64,000 nucleotides of DNA from Halichondria panicea (GCF_963675165.1 NC_087383.1:3564979-3628978); one strand, 5' to 3'. Positions 11,201-22,361 are shown, numbered from the stretch's first letter. Notes: a model not told the origin generated them from the letters alone. A program made the numbers and translations.

Positions 11201-11762
11201 TATAAGTGGAATGGTACAATTGAAATTCCTGGATCATCTGAAGATTTAAGTCACAGCAGAAGACAGTTACGTTAGAGTGATAAACCCATCTGACAAATGT
11301 TGTGTTAATGCTGTTGCCTGGAATGTTGTTGCCCGGACATAAAGCAGCCAAAACAACTAAATTACCTAAATGTAAATCGTCCACAAGAGTGAAATTCATA
11401 TCGCTACCAGTAGATAACATAACAGTAACATTGATATACTCAGTTAATGCAGACAATGTTACATGCTCAGTTTCAAAAACCTCAAAAGTCAGTTCGGTTA
11501 AAAGATGTACACCCTCAACAAACAGTAACGTGACATTGCTTCTTCCACTAAGCAGTGATGTAGCATTCTGGGCATAGTAATCGAGAGTGTAACACGGCTT
11601 GAGCTCACCAGGACAGGTGGTGTTTGGAGGCTGTGAAGGTTTGACATAGTACACTTGAGCCCTGCATACTGAGGAGGTCAGGAGACAACCCAGCACCACC
11701 ACCACTAACACGAACACTCGAAGCATCTGTTTAGAACATGGGAAGTTAATGTCAACATTCAA
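8211..11762 (-). CDS. Beta-helix ectodomain plus multi-span membrane protein, single exon
   Basis: An intact 1183-codon frame without introns. A signal peptide is clear from the second Met (residue 13, MLRVFVLVVVVLGCLL), which may be the true start. Residues about 40-540 are rich in N-glycosylation sequons and in short repeated beta-strand blocks such as GGALYLYNSRLYLTHNS and DKGGAVYVEN, typical of right-handed beta-helix or Pmp-like folds. A Cys-rich linker (CPIGLILKKSSCQC, then CSPNLSLALGSPQCLSC) precedes about nine hydrophobic spans between residues 790 and 1130. These include WLQFLFPLYIWSIAGLIIL and YWIGLTLLVRVILAI. A short cytoplasmic tail contains YREPLLESD. Similar large single-exon proteins are, to my knowledge, expanded in sponges, but no function is established. 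The layout suggests a surface receptor or channel-like protein. Gene presence is secure; function is unknown. Confidence 0.9.
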   Translation of the reverse strand: MNVDINFPCSKQMLRVFVLVVVVLGCLLTSSVCRAQVYYVKPSQPPNTTCPGELKPCYTLDYYAQNATSLLSGRSNVTLLFVEGVHLLTELTFEVFETEHVTLSALTEYINVTVMLSTGSDMNFTLVDDLHLGNLVVLAALCPGNNIPGNSINTTFVRWVYHSNVTVFCCDLNLQMIQEFQLYHSTYNYAEINMYNFKEMDNVILTFSECCFLNNAIIIISLNSSFNGSITNSYGFSVYVLNRGGLFSLTIRNCVSRPGGDQVTVKVSEAPSIVKNKCFELILENNHFDDFYFSSLNNPDFERFLWVKNCSFYHSEFFSKAFFSDISIDLSNFYDTPVFFSSAKECTVRNVSFDSSIFNVMGPSTVLIDNCRFEKSTDLDISPFIMSEVCLFIVNESVFKNNQGYHGGALYLYNSRLYLTHNSVLVFDNNSAIDKGGAVYVENPMDEKLLLPGNYPTPSKCVICLKYNVADGSKLDNLIIFKDNIAANGGNNIYGASIQSDCLVSPDGQNASYEVQADIFQFDNNSKINHSSVSSDPKRVCLCDDNGIPMCANLSYIIQHRKVAPGEKFNVSLALVGGDLGVTVGSVYATLFQGDPGVRNDLATKILSSAECLLEEYVIYSENYYGTSLLFLSSHVINNNAESYFFLDNDSMRKYEKNNEIDYYLATTHIVLNITLQKCPIGLILKKSSCQCIRTLTDIGLTKCVIFNGEVLITRSDTIWVSYSGVVNNETGVVAYKYCPFDYCKIEEIAVNLHKPDSQCTFNHSGVLCGGCSPNLSLALGSPQCLSCSDNGYVAFFIPFAIAGLLLVLFIKLFDLTITKGAVNGLLLYANILWTNQSIFFPHAIRKSSSLFHFFVTFVAWLNLDLGIETCFIRGLDMYWKTWLQFLFPLYIWSIAGLIILACRYSDKATKLFGNNSVHVLATLFLLSYSKLLRTIITSLGVAILDYPSGTRVVWLADGNVPYFGIRHSFLFIAAIVTLIIFWLPYTVTILLVPWLRKCGNISWINKLKPFFDAHYGPLKDKHQYWIGLTLLVRVILAITNVVIQAIDPTINLVVTIALSSPLLYVVGFSYRKWYLSIIEASFVANMIILGGGFLYSSNQHFQNAFASVSVGIAFLTFLLIICVQGYTQVKALCRCRTGVRREYENINGVNDSKTESTPPTHSVVSLLTPDYYREPLLESDTY

Positions 11763-11779
11763 ATGTAATAAGTATCAGT

Positions 11780-11964
11780 CTAGTGTGGGGGGGGCAGGGG
11801 TGAATCTTCCCCACGTAGAATAATGACATCATCACATTAGTACTGTCTACGATGTAACTAGATCTACTGTGATGCACTAGCATGTAATTGGGGGTGTGGT
11901 CAACAAATGTGGGAATGACCAAACATTTCGCAAACCTTCCCCCCCAAACTTTAAAGAAACCCTG
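11780..11964 (-). mobile_element. hAT-like MITE, CAGGGTTTC family, copy 1
   Basis: Read on the minus strand it begins CAGGGTTTCTTTAAAG, contains the shared core ATGCTAGTGCATCACAGTAG, and ends in a C/G tract plus CACTAG. The same core is in the copy at 30866-31027 in the opposite orientation. It sits about 20 bases from the start of the 1183-residue gene, so it may lie in its promoter. Confidence 0.65.
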
Positions 11965-12009
11965 ACTGTGCATGTATATGTTTCAGATATGGGGGTTTGC
12001 ATGGATATA

Positions 12010-12350
12010 TACAGTAGACTCTTGTTAATCCGGCCACCCTTGGAACAGTGCAGCTATAGGCCTGAATAGCGAGGTGGCCGCATTTCAGAAAATAAAAAAC
12101 GACCCCACCTCGAACCTAATGACTAATTTTGCGGTTCTGTCTTGAGGATAGCTGTCTGCCAAACCACATCTAAAATGTCATATCTGGCCGTAGTAAACGT
12201 ACATTAAAAACCTAGTTTGGGGCCGCCGGTACTGGCCGGTATACGGAATAGCGAGTGGCCGCATTTCAGGGCGAGTTTTGTGCAGTAAAGATCTAGCTAG
12301 CAATCCGTGCCAAACCAAATGGCCGGTATATCGAGGTGGCCGTACTTCAC
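12010..12350 (+). mobile_element. Truncated Tc1/mariner-like (pogo-type) MITE
   Basis: The left end TACAGTAGACTCTTGTTAATCC resembles the terminal repeats of the elements at 34542 and 46600. Internal blocks such as CCAAATGGCCGGTATATCGAGG also match the 46600 element in inverse orientation. No matching right terminus was found, so this copy is truncated or decayed. Confidence 0.55.
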
Positions 12351-14440
12351 GAATTGCATGCGCGTGCTTACCCTTCGATTGCAAATTGCCCAAATCGCAA
12401 TTCGCAATCGAAAGAATGTCACATTTGAAACCCGATATACAGTCAAAAATCCTCACACACAATAAATGTTTATTTGCGACTAACAAAAGAAAAATCACAT
12501 TAGCAACTTATACTACAGCCTTGTTTTGGCTGATTTTCTCTAGAAATGCCGAAAAATAGGGTGTGGTATATATCCATTGCATAGGTTATCATGATAGCGC
12601 TCTACCAGAAGTTGGGTCATACATTGGTTTCTGGTCATAGCATTTTTTAGTTTATTAAGAGGATGCAGGCATGCGGGTCATTACCACTACAAGACCACAA
12701 GTTAATTAGTGACCACAAATACAATTTTAGACACAACATCAATTAGTGTTGTGCAATGTGGTTGCAAGTATCACCTGAGCAAATAAGTATAAAAATACAA
12801 AACACGTAAGTCAAATAATGCTGAATCTGCTATTTTTTCACAATAAATTCATGAGGATAAAAGAGCTCAGAAAATAATGGGAGTGGCACAGTTAAATTAG
12901 CCAGATTTTTGTTCTGTGTTACACATCTTTATACTGTTTTGTGGTTGACTAAGTTCCATGAAACTGCATGTGGTTGTATGCCTTTTATTTCTTGCGGATT
13001 ACCAGAAAATAATGCATGGCTTGGGGAGTGGCATAGCATAGATCATAATTCTCTTGGCAAAAATTGTCAAAAATCTAAATACTATGTCTAGATCTAGCAT
13101 CCATTTTGGAATCTTTTAGCAGTGTAAGAAAGGTAAGAGTACTCCTATATATATAGACCCCTTCTGGCTACTTGGAGTGTCTCTCAGAACAGTGGAGCAT
13201 CGAGGTGCCTAATGGTGCCTTTTGGGTCTATTTATCTTATGAGCGCAAGTGATAAAACATGACGGTGGGTGACGCGCGTCCAACCTCCTCTGGTGTTGTA
13301 TGGTTGCAACTTGCATCACGTGAGCAAATAAGATAACGTAATATCAAAAAACAAGTGATCAAATTTCGTGGAGGTCAGCTTGCCCACGAAAATAACAAAT
13401 ACTTTACCCCACGTATATTACCCACTATACGGTATAGATCTATATGCATGCACACAATTAATGAAATCAAAGTAAGGATCCAAAGCATGCAGGCTTTGAA
13501 TTATAAATTGGTAAACAGCCCATGCACATCTATCTAATCAGGAGTGCATGAATATTAATGCACTCCTGATCTAGATCAAAATGGTCAATGGATTTAAAAT
13601 ACCATTACACATGCATTCATTTCTTGTTATCTTTCATACCTTTTATCTTTAGAGCTTTTATATCAGAACCCAGGACCTTTCTGGTTGCATGATATGACAG
13701 TTGATGATTTAATTTAGTTTTAGTGACCTTTTGAACTTCAATTAGAGACTAGAAAAAATTGTCATAACCACCTATTCAGTATTATGCATGAGACATCTAT
13801 ACCCCTGTATATTGCAGTAATTTGAAGGGAGCTATAAATAAGTTGTTCACTAACTATAGATCTACTATGGTCAATATAGGCTTTACATGTAAGCAACTAT
13901 TCTAGTGACATGCATGCAGTGCTTTGCAGTTTGCATGCAGCTAGATTTAATGCTAGATTTTAGTATTCAAATGGTTCGGGACAGGGGGGGTGGTATTACA
14001 AGACACCATTGTACTAATTGGCTACTCTAGCATATCTGGAACTTTTCTGTAGTGAAATATAGTGATTATTCTGTCTATAAAAACAGTTTTAACAGGTATA
14101 TACAGTACCTAGCTATAGGGAATTTTATTACCAAACATTTTGCACCCACTATACAGTACCTAGCTATAGGGAATTTTATTACCAAACATTTTGCACCCAC
14201 TATAGTCTTAAATGTGGTCAATTATAATGTTTTTTCATTGTGATATCTCTTGTCAACACAAGTGTACAACGGGAAAAATGCTAAGAAAAGTAGTGCTATA
14301 CTAACTATAATTAAAATTAATGCAGAAAGAATAGCTGCACTCCCGTTTTAAACATAATTGGTTCCGTCTCACAATACCCTCTACATGTAGAACTAATAAT
14401 GTACTTGATCATTTGCACTAGTCTAGCTCTTTTACATCAT
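12351..14440. other. Gene-free stretch upstream of MACPF-like copy 2
   Basis: No exon can be supported. It contains a partial CCACGAAAAT..CTATACGGTA repeat end at about 13365-13437 and the 51-base tandem repeat at 14101. Otherwise it is unremarkable AT-rich DNA. Confidence 0.5.
14101..14203. repeat. 51-base tandem duplication
   Basis: Two almost perfect units start TACAGTACCTAGCTATAGGG at 14101 and 14152. The period is 51 bases. No coding role is apparent. Confidence 0.9.
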
Positions 14441-14689
14441 CAATACTGTGAGCTCACTCCAGAGGAAATGACTTTCACCACATTTCCCACGACAATTAGG
14501 AAGTAAGTTCTGCACTCTCACTCCAGGAGGAAATGACTTTTATCACATTTCTTTACAGCCTCATAGTGTTTCTTATGGGCCTACAAATGCACTGAAAAAA
14601 AAAGCAAAAAAAGCAAGCTTCAAATTCAGCATTCATAAAAGAAAAATCTACCAACTCAACAACAACTGAGGCTATAACCTCTCCACGAA

Positions 14690-15925
14690 ATGGAAAACAT
14701 TGCACTGCAATACCTTGGCAGTGGCTATGATGTCTTTGGAGAGTACGCTGATGGAGTCAGCATTAAGAAGATAATTTTTGATCTCACCAAAGTATCTGAA
14801 AAAGACATACGAGGAATCCCCAACACAAATGCCGATTACTTCTCAGTTAAAGGAGATAGTTACGAGGAATGCCAGAGCAGTCTCACTCGAAAAGTAAGCC
14901 TCGAAACGTCTTACGGTTTGTTTTATGGATCTGTGAAGACCTCCTTCAGTACTAACGACCTGTCTATTCAGGAAAGCTCTTTGTTTCTATCAAGCTTTTC
15001 ATGCGCTACTCAATCTACAAGCTACAAGTTACGTCCAAGGGCTACATGTATCCTCAGGTTATTGAAGACTTCAACACTAAAGATAGAAGTGGCTGATCCA
15101 GCAATATGGCGCAGCAGTTGTGATGGGCTTTGTTTCTGGCAATGGAAGTGCAGAGATCACAGAGACTGTTAACAGCAAAGAATCGATTGCACCTCGCCGA
15201 GTTGTGGTTGTTGAAGGTGATCCACAGTATGCTCCAGGGCATTTGGACGAGTGGCAAGCTTTGGTTGAGGATGACCCATTCATGAATTTCACACCTAATG
15301 GTTTAGTTTGGATCTGGGATTTTTTCCCGGGAGCATAAAGAAAAGCTAGAGCAAGGTTTTGACGAGTTTGCTCGGGACAATGCTCTGAACATCAACAAGA
15401 GATATCTTGTACAATGCAAAACGGTGCAAGGGTACAAGTATGCCAGCGACCGAGGATCGGGAGCAGACAAAGACCTGGACTTGTACAAGCCGTCAACCTC
15501 AGACTCTTACAAGTATATGTTGGCATAAATGGAAACAGCAACAAAATAATCGTTAATTGTGCAAGAAATCTCAACAACTCATAGCGCAATTTGGGAGCCA
15601 ACAGGATGGCAGCAAATTTGGATCGACAGAATTCAGGAAACGTCTGCGACTACAATGTCTGGTGTTTTCTGCCGATTCAGGATTCATAACCATAATCTGC
15701 CAAGTAAGAGTGAGGGTGCAGGTCTTGTGGTGGTACATAAATAACTTTTGACAAAAACCGATTTGGAAAAGAAAGAAGTTTGGAGTGACAAAGGAACTGG
15801 TGCTAAGTATGATTTCACCCTCAGACGTCTGCCCCATGATGCTGTACTGTGGCCATTAAAAACCACCGACCCAGCTTCAGGCATACTGCCTACCATGTAC
15901 ACTATCAAAGACAAAGACATGGTTT
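14690..15925 (+). pseudogene. MACPF-like gene copy 2, with VPS62-like C-terminal part, broken
   Basis: A second copy of the gene at 6069, about 8.6 kb away, similar over its whole length and about 200 bases upstream. The start region (MENIALQYLGSGYDVFG) is intact here, where copy 1 carries an insertion. However, roughly 100 bases present in copy 1 (about 6490-6590) are deleted near 15125. An extra G at about 15330 turns the frame into a stop at TAAAG. Further small indels follow in the C-terminal part. The longest open stretch is the first 160 codons. Each copy keeps segments that the other lost, so both descend from a complete gene. Probably a pseudogene; a role for the N-terminal fragment cannot be excluded. 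Confidence 0.65.
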
Positions 15926-16297
15926 AATTATTCGTTGAACTTGCTGATAGATATTCATCCCTGTACTCAATTTAGCTGAACCACATCAATCTAGAGTTGG
16001 AACGCAATTGTTGGAAAATATTTGTGCCTAACTATATACATCAAGTTTTTAGTGTGTGCATGGCAACCTCGATGCTTTATCAATGTATGTGTTATAGGGG
16101 AGAGAGAGTACAATCATGCAATCACATAAATTATAATTATAGACATGCACCCTTCTGTCCACTCTCCACAATACATGCATGGCACCCCAATTAAATATCC
16201 TGATGTATTAATAAATCACACAACAAAACTGTAACAACTTTACAACAGAAAAATAAATTTGAGGTGTGGCATGATAATTAAGCATAACATACAGTAA

Positions 16298-16352
16298 GTT
16301 TCATCAGCTCATCAAATCAAGTTTCCTTGTTTTTTCGATGAGCTTCATTAAC
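16298..16352 (-). promoter_or_regulatory. SECIS element (selenocysteine insertion), type II
   Basis: On the minus strand, about 75 bases past the stop of the selenophosphate synthetase gene, AATGA (ATGA at 16348-16345) is followed by AGCTCATCGAA. After an apical part comes TTTGATGAGCTGAT. AGCTCATC pairs perfectly with GATGAGCT. The flanking UGA and GAU form the canonical non-Watson-Crick quartet (U.U, G.A, A.G). Eleven bases separate the quartet from unpaired AAAA. A small CAAG-GAAA-CTTG hairpin caps the structure, as in type II SECIS. It recruits SBP2 so that the in-frame TGA of the upstream gene is read as Sec. Confidence 0.88.
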
Positions 16353-16423
16353 TGTACATATTATAATTATTATGTTCACAAAGATTATTACAGCTACACA
16401 GCGATGGTGTCCTTGCACACAGT

Positions 16424-19408
16424 TTATTGACAGAAGCTGTTATCGACGTCGACAACCTTTAGGTTAGCGCTGAGGTCAGCAGTACGATCACCTGTATATA
16501 GTTGTACAAACATTACATTTAACCGCAGGTACTGTCTTGCTGCACAATATTATGTTGACTATACATACATACCTGAAACAACATCTCCGATTATCCAATT
16601 CGGCATTCCATCAAGATCCTGGACGAAGGCACGCTCACATGAAGGACATACACAGATATCACATAGAATCTGATGTGTAAATACAAGTCATATTTTTCTG
16701 TACCTTTAGCTCACGACAGAAATCAACAGCCTTGTCCTTGGGAAGACACACGAGCAAGCCGCCTGATATGATGCACAAACAATTTACCAACATGCACCAT
16801 ACAACTGCATGTACGTCCTACGTACAGGCCCACGGAGTACTGGTTCACGAAAGCAGTACTATTGTTTACCTGATGTTTCGGCTGAGAAGCCGTCTCTAAG
16901 CTTGAAGTTGAGGCCTTTATCAATCATAGTGGTGGCCACTCCGTCCATGTGATCCAAAACTGCGAACAGTGTGTGAGTTAATCATAATCATAATCAGGGT
17001 GGTTTGGGGACCAAGGCATAATGATAACACAGAGGGAAGTTGGTAATGATCCACATGCAACACATGTACTTGACATGAATTATTGTAAATGTGTACATGC
17101 TGATGTTCATTGTGAAAGGCTCAGTACACTAATGCAAAGGTCAGCTAGTGCATGCTTGTTGTACGATTGGGAGGAAAAGCAGCTACATGTACTTATTAAT
17201 CAGGGCATGAAGTTAGCATGTTAGGAGTTGACTTACTTGGTAGAGTGTGTATGTTGAAGGCTACAGGACCTTTTTGACAACTGGCTAAGTTTCTGGCATG
17301 ACCAAGGATGCCAAATCCAGTGACATCAGTAGCACCATGAGCACCTAGTGAAAGAGATATTATATATGAAACAACACAGAATTACAAGGACCCCCACAAT
17401 CCAGAATCGAAAACAACCATACCAATAAGGAAAGAATTCGTATACGTACACATAAAAGTAGAATAGCTACGTATGCACTACTAACCATATTTGTGCATGA
17501 GTCTTGCTCCGTTCCTATTCAGATGAGCCATAGAGTACATAGCGGCCTCATATGCTTCAGTGACTAAGGGTAGAGCATAATAATTATAGTTATAACACGT
17601 TCCACAAATTGTGTTTTACCTTGCTCTTTAGTGATCACATCTTTTATCTTTTCCCAAGAGTTTGGCTGTGAGAAAACGTACAATTGTGCTAGACGAAAAG
17701 AACTACGAATGCTACACTGCATAGACAATTGTGGAATTGCACGGATTCAATCCTGACTATCACATTGTCACATGATTACAAGCTTACATCGTCCAACCAT
17801 TGGATGGCATTGACGGCTATCTGAGTGCCCAGTGGTTTGGTGAGCACCAATACATCACCTTCTTGAGCCTGCGTGGGCCTGAGGCAATGGAAAAGAAAGT
17901 ACATCTACGCATACAGTATCATATTCAGGGTCTGTATGTACGTGTATATGATCACTAGCTGTATACATGTGTTGGGATGATTGCAACTAAAGGGAACATC
18001 GCCTAAAGCATTGCACCTGGCAGGTAATAAGGACGACATCTACATTGAATGCACTTTGAGAGTGTCTGTAACCTCACACTGGTTTAATAGTCGAGATTTA
18101 AAAAAAATGGAACCATGTTACCATTAAACTATGGGGAGCCTGTAGAAGTCAAGGCGATATAATTCGTACCTAATGTACATGTACTAAGTGTAAGCTTTCA
18201 AATTGACTACATGAGCTCACATTATGTACTCTGACTCGAGGCACACACCCGTAGCGACGCCCCCAATGATGAACCAGGGGTTTATGACTGTCTGTCCTCC
18301 ATTGCACGAACTGCCAGCCTCAGTGCACAGGTCTGTGTGAGGAGAATGAGGTGATAATTAATCAGTGTACAAAACAGTAACACATGTATAGAAACTACAT
18401 GTATGACTGCAGGTTAACGTCACATTTACTACACGTATATACCATTGAATCCCTTAATGACAAGGGGTGTGACAATATCCCTCTCTCTGTTAGTCAGCTT
18501 CTCACTCAATCCCAGCAGCATGAGCATATTGTCACAGTCAGTCACCCCCATGGCATACAGGTCACTGAGCACGTTAGCACACGCTATCTTCCCCTGAAAA
18601 CATTTTGTTTGTGTAACTGGCGGGGGTTTATGAGTGAACGCTACTGTAACAGTGATTGGCAGCACATGACACTGACTAACAATCATACATACGTATATAA
18701 CACCACACCTGCATGTAAGGATCTTCTACCAGCGGATAGAAGCTAGGGGAAATGGTTAAGAAAATAATGTCCAGCAAAAAGTGCAAATCATAGCCACACA
18801 TGCAAGCCTCACACACACCAAACTGCAAGGATACAAGTCAGTGGTCTGCACCAGATGAATCCCCTTGTGTCTGGTTGGCAGCACACAGCAATCCAGCCCC
18901 ACCCCTATACTCTCCCCGTCCGGCCGCGAAAGTCCTGAGAGGGCGGGTAGTAACGTACAATCGAAATTGTGCACCAGATGCAATCTATGTAGATTTTAGA
19001 TAAATTTGTGATAGACACTTTAAATGAAGTATCTATAATAGTTACTGAATGGAGATAATTAACGAAGTACAGAGGAATGGTAGGATTCATGTGCCATACC
19101 AGAAGCACAACTCAGCAACCACTAGACGTACTCACCCTCCAGGAGTTTCACCAGCTATCAAAAATGTGTGCAAGAGAAGTGTGAATCAGTGTACACGAAC
19201 ATTCATAGCTGTTTACTGACCTCCTCCTGGGGGACTTTGCAGCCTCATCCCTTCAACTGCATGATCAATGTAACACAATATCATGTAGTGATCGTCTACT
19301 TTATAATTATGCAATAGCTGGGGGGCATACTTCATTGCTTACCCTGGTGTAGTTGGTGAGCTTGAAGCGCTCTCCTAGACCATGCTCAACAGGATTGAAC
19401 AATGGTCG
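16424..19408 (-). CDS. SEPHS2: Selenophosphate synthetase 2, selenocysteine-containing
   Basis: It makes selenophosphate from selenide and ATP, the selenium donor for Sec-tRNA. Exons on the minus strand read in order: [19 protein letters not shown] (to 19343); [12 protein letters not shown] (19256-19221); LVKLLEG (19154-19136, only 19 bases); [36 protein letters not shown] (18742-18709); [20 protein letters not shown] (18593-18443); [17 protein letters not shown] (18332-18249); [61 protein letters not shown]; and a last exon ending at TAA 16424-16426. The codon between LKG and GCKVP, where SelD enzymes carry catalytic Sec or Cys, is TGA (19247-19245). A SECIS lies in the 3' UTR. A short exon between VAT and GDVLV and the initiator exon were not identified. 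It is divergent from COX5A. Confidence 0.93.
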
Positions 19409-19843
19409 CTACGAAAATACAATACATGTTATATCTGCATGTATTCATAACATTTGTTACAATCAGCAATACGTAAATATAATTATGCATAGTCAAAACA
19501 GTTGGAGTAGAAGAGGGCATTGTGAGACTGTACCAATTATATGAGCTAGCCAGCTTTTTAAAGGATTTACAGCTATTTCTAGTATAATGTATATGCCAAT
19601 AAATACACGTACGTATGGCAAGCCAGGCAAGTAACAAAAATTATGCTTATGTAGCTTTGTCCAGGGGTAAGCTCATCAGCTCTCCAGATAACGGGTAAGT
19701 TTACTTAGGGGGGAGAAATGTACCTCGGAGTAAGATCATTCCCGGGAGGTGGAGAAATCTATCCCGGGGAAAACCTGGGACACGTATTCTCGAGCATACT
19801 CAGTAGTGTGCCATTAGGAACTACCGCCATGATCATTTAATGT

Positions 19844-20020
19844 CTCTGACGGGAGGTCGGGTTGCAAACTTATCTGAGATTTGTTCTGCAGAAGTGTGAC
19901 CTGACCAACCACGTGAAAAATGCTGCAATCTGATAGGCGCCCTATAGTGGCGACAGAACAAATCCAAGATAAGTTTGCAACCCGGCCTCCCGTTAGGGAT
20001 GGTCGGGCCACGCCCAACTA
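19844..20020. mobile_element. MITE with GTTGGGCG termini, left-truncated copy
   Basis: It has the inverted arms GACGGGAGGTCGGGTTGCAA (left) and TTGCAACCCGGCCTCCCGTT (right), the shared core AATGCTGCAATCTGAT, and the right end CGCCCAACTA. The same family is complete at 49042-49343. The left end lacks about 20 bases of the terminal repeat. It lies in the shared promoter interval between SEPHS2 and COX5A. Confidence 0.75.
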
Positions 20021-20363
20021 GGTCAACCACTGCTGCTCTTATGCAAATACCAAAGGCCAAGGATATATATCAAACCAAGGATAGAGGATCCTACAGGATA
20101 ACATATGCATACATCATACTTATAGTGACTAATGTGTCGCTGTTTCATCACCTTTATTTTCCTCTTCTTGTCTTCTGGGGGGCTAGAGGCCATGCTTTAA
20201 GTAGTTTGAAAATGATCGTCTCGACAAAAATCACAGTAGTCAGAGTAGAAATATTATTTTTACACAGACGATCATATCCGAATTTGCTTACATTGCTCAC
20301 GTGATAAGTGACCTTGTGACCTCCACTGGTTGCTTTTCTCTGTTTTGTTGAGCTAGAGCAGAT

Positions 20364-21059
20364 ATGAGTGCTTTAAGACTGGCTTGGAGAATTGCCCCTA
20401 GAGTGACAGCTCTGAGAGTGGCCTGTACAGCTAGAGCGGCACCAGTGGCAAGTGAGTCAACTGTACTGTGTGTTGTACTACAGTTGTAGTGAAATTTTTG
20501 GCCAAGTATTCTCTGGAAGTTATGATTTATGTATGATAGTGTAAGAGGTGCTGTTTTATTTATAGCTAGCTAGTTTTATGTACTGTACAACTTTTAGTTG
20601 AAATATTAGTTTTTGACAAGCTAATATTCCAAATAGTGAGCATCACCTAGATTTTCATCGCTATAAAATACATACATACTTATAAAGTACAGTGACTCAT
20701 ATATTATGCCTGTAGCCCAGTGGCGAGGGTATGGCTCCAAAGGACCCCAGGAGACAGACGAGGAGTTTGATGCCAGGTGGGAGAAGTACTTCAACCAAGA
20801 GGACATAGACTCATGGGATCTACGCAGAGGACTCAACGAACTCTACGGTCATGATCTCGTCCCAGACCCAAAGATAGTGAGGGCTATGTTGAAGGCGGCT
20901 CGTCGACTGGATGATGTTTCCATGGCAATTCGTATATTGGAATCCGTCAAGTCTAAAGCTGCCGGCGATAATGCTGTGTACTCACATGTGATGGATGCAG
21001 TCAAACCCACCTTGGTGGAGCTGGGGCTTAACACTCCAGAAGAGCTTGGAATAGCCTAG
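20364..21059 (+). CDS. COX5A: Cytochrome c oxidase subunit 5A, mitochondrial
   Basis: A nuclear-encoded subunit of respiratory complex IV in the inner mitochondrial membrane. Exon 1 (20364-20451) encodes an Arg-rich, amphipathic presequence (MSALRLAWRIAPRVTALRV), as expected for mitochondrial import. It ends at a GTGAGT donor. Exon 2 (20716-21059) follows a TGTAG acceptor and restores phase. It carries the family's core QETDEEFDARWEKYFN, then DIDSWDLRRGLNELYGHDLVPDPKI, RILESVKSKAG-like sequence and the C-terminal PTLVELGLNTPEELGI. Length (about 144 residues before processing) is normal for the family. The 264-base intron is unremarkable. It is head-to-head with SEPHS2, with a transposon relic between the two starts. 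No defect is visible. Confidence 0.95.
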
Positions 21060-21459
21060 TACGTGTTGTAGTGTTAACGTTGATTAATGTGATTGTATAA
21101 TATTATTGAGAAAATTTGGCGAATAAATTATTTAGTGTTGGCTTTTTTTATTGGAATCTCAGGCGTAGCTAGCTACTATGTCAATGATGTTGCGTCTGTC
21201 GCTTATCTTTGTAGTATTGGCAATTAATCCTCAGTAAAAATTGCCAAATTTTCTCGTTATAATTATGGTAGTTCCATTGTTATCTCTTAAGCTGAGTTCT
21301 ATGGAGGTGGATTGTTCGTAAATTTGTGCTTGATAGGTCATTCATTACCAATTCCTCACAATATAATTTATAACATCCCTTTATAATTATGTGTGTAATG
21401 CTGTTATCGATGCATGGATTTGTTCTTTCGTCAGTGTTATGGTTTGTCGTTTAACGGGA

Positions 21460-21678
21460 TACCTTAAGGGGACATATTTTCACAGGTAGATTTGTTTGCG
21501 TTTTCACTGTTTAGCTCATTTTGCTGGTATTTAAATCCCGCTCAAGTTTTGAATTTTATTATTCATAGCGTTTCTAATTACTCGCAAGTGGTTTTAATGA
21601 GTTCATTGCATTTTCCAATTATCTTCAAGTACAGTTTTTTTACTCTCATTCGCACTCGCGAAAATATGTCACCTTAAC
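21460..21678 (+). mobile_element. MITE, TACCTTAAGG family, copy A
   Basis: The left end TACCTTAAGGGGACATATTTTC faces the right end GCGAAAATATGTCACCTTAA. The interior (TAATTACTCGCAAG, CTCTCATTCGCA) matches the copies at 40821-41029 (inverted) and about 47820-48024. Confidence 0.8.
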
Positions 21679-22361
21679 ATAGTCGTTTACGGGATATGCA
21701 TGACTGAGAATGTTGTTGCCCTAGCGGCGGTTTACAGCTTCACTGTACATAATTTTCTCCCAATTTACAGGATCGTCCTTCATTCTGTATAGACTGCCTT
21801 TTGGTGAACACTGCAGTAGATTTGGCATGTTGTGCATTATTTAGCTAATAGCTTTTGTTATTTATGTGTCTTAACGTGCTATTTACATCTTCTAATGGAA
21901 AATTGTTGAAAAGAATTGTAATTGCGCATACATGGCTGCGTGCATGGGAATCTGAAGCATGAAAGAAATTGATGCTTAAAACTAAAGTAAAAAGTTTGGT
22001 GATGAACATTGTTTGGTGATGAAACACACTCTACCGTATACATGTACAATAATTGCTAGCTGTATAATTATGCAGTTCTTTCGTGCATTTGAGTTCTATT
22101 TAATTTTGAAGTTGGCATATCGATCAAATGTGTCAAGGTAGTCGGCCAGTGTTTGATAGCAGAAGATGAGTTGCTCCTATATTAGGAAGCGGAAAATTAA
22201 TATTCAGTCCTATATATAATTATATATACTGTACATGCATTGAGTTAATGCGCATGCATGCATGCATGTATACAGTACACTGCATAGGGGGAGAATGATC
22301 AATATATATATAGGAAAGGTGATTGAGCATGCATATGCGCATGCATGGTACTGAAATACTG

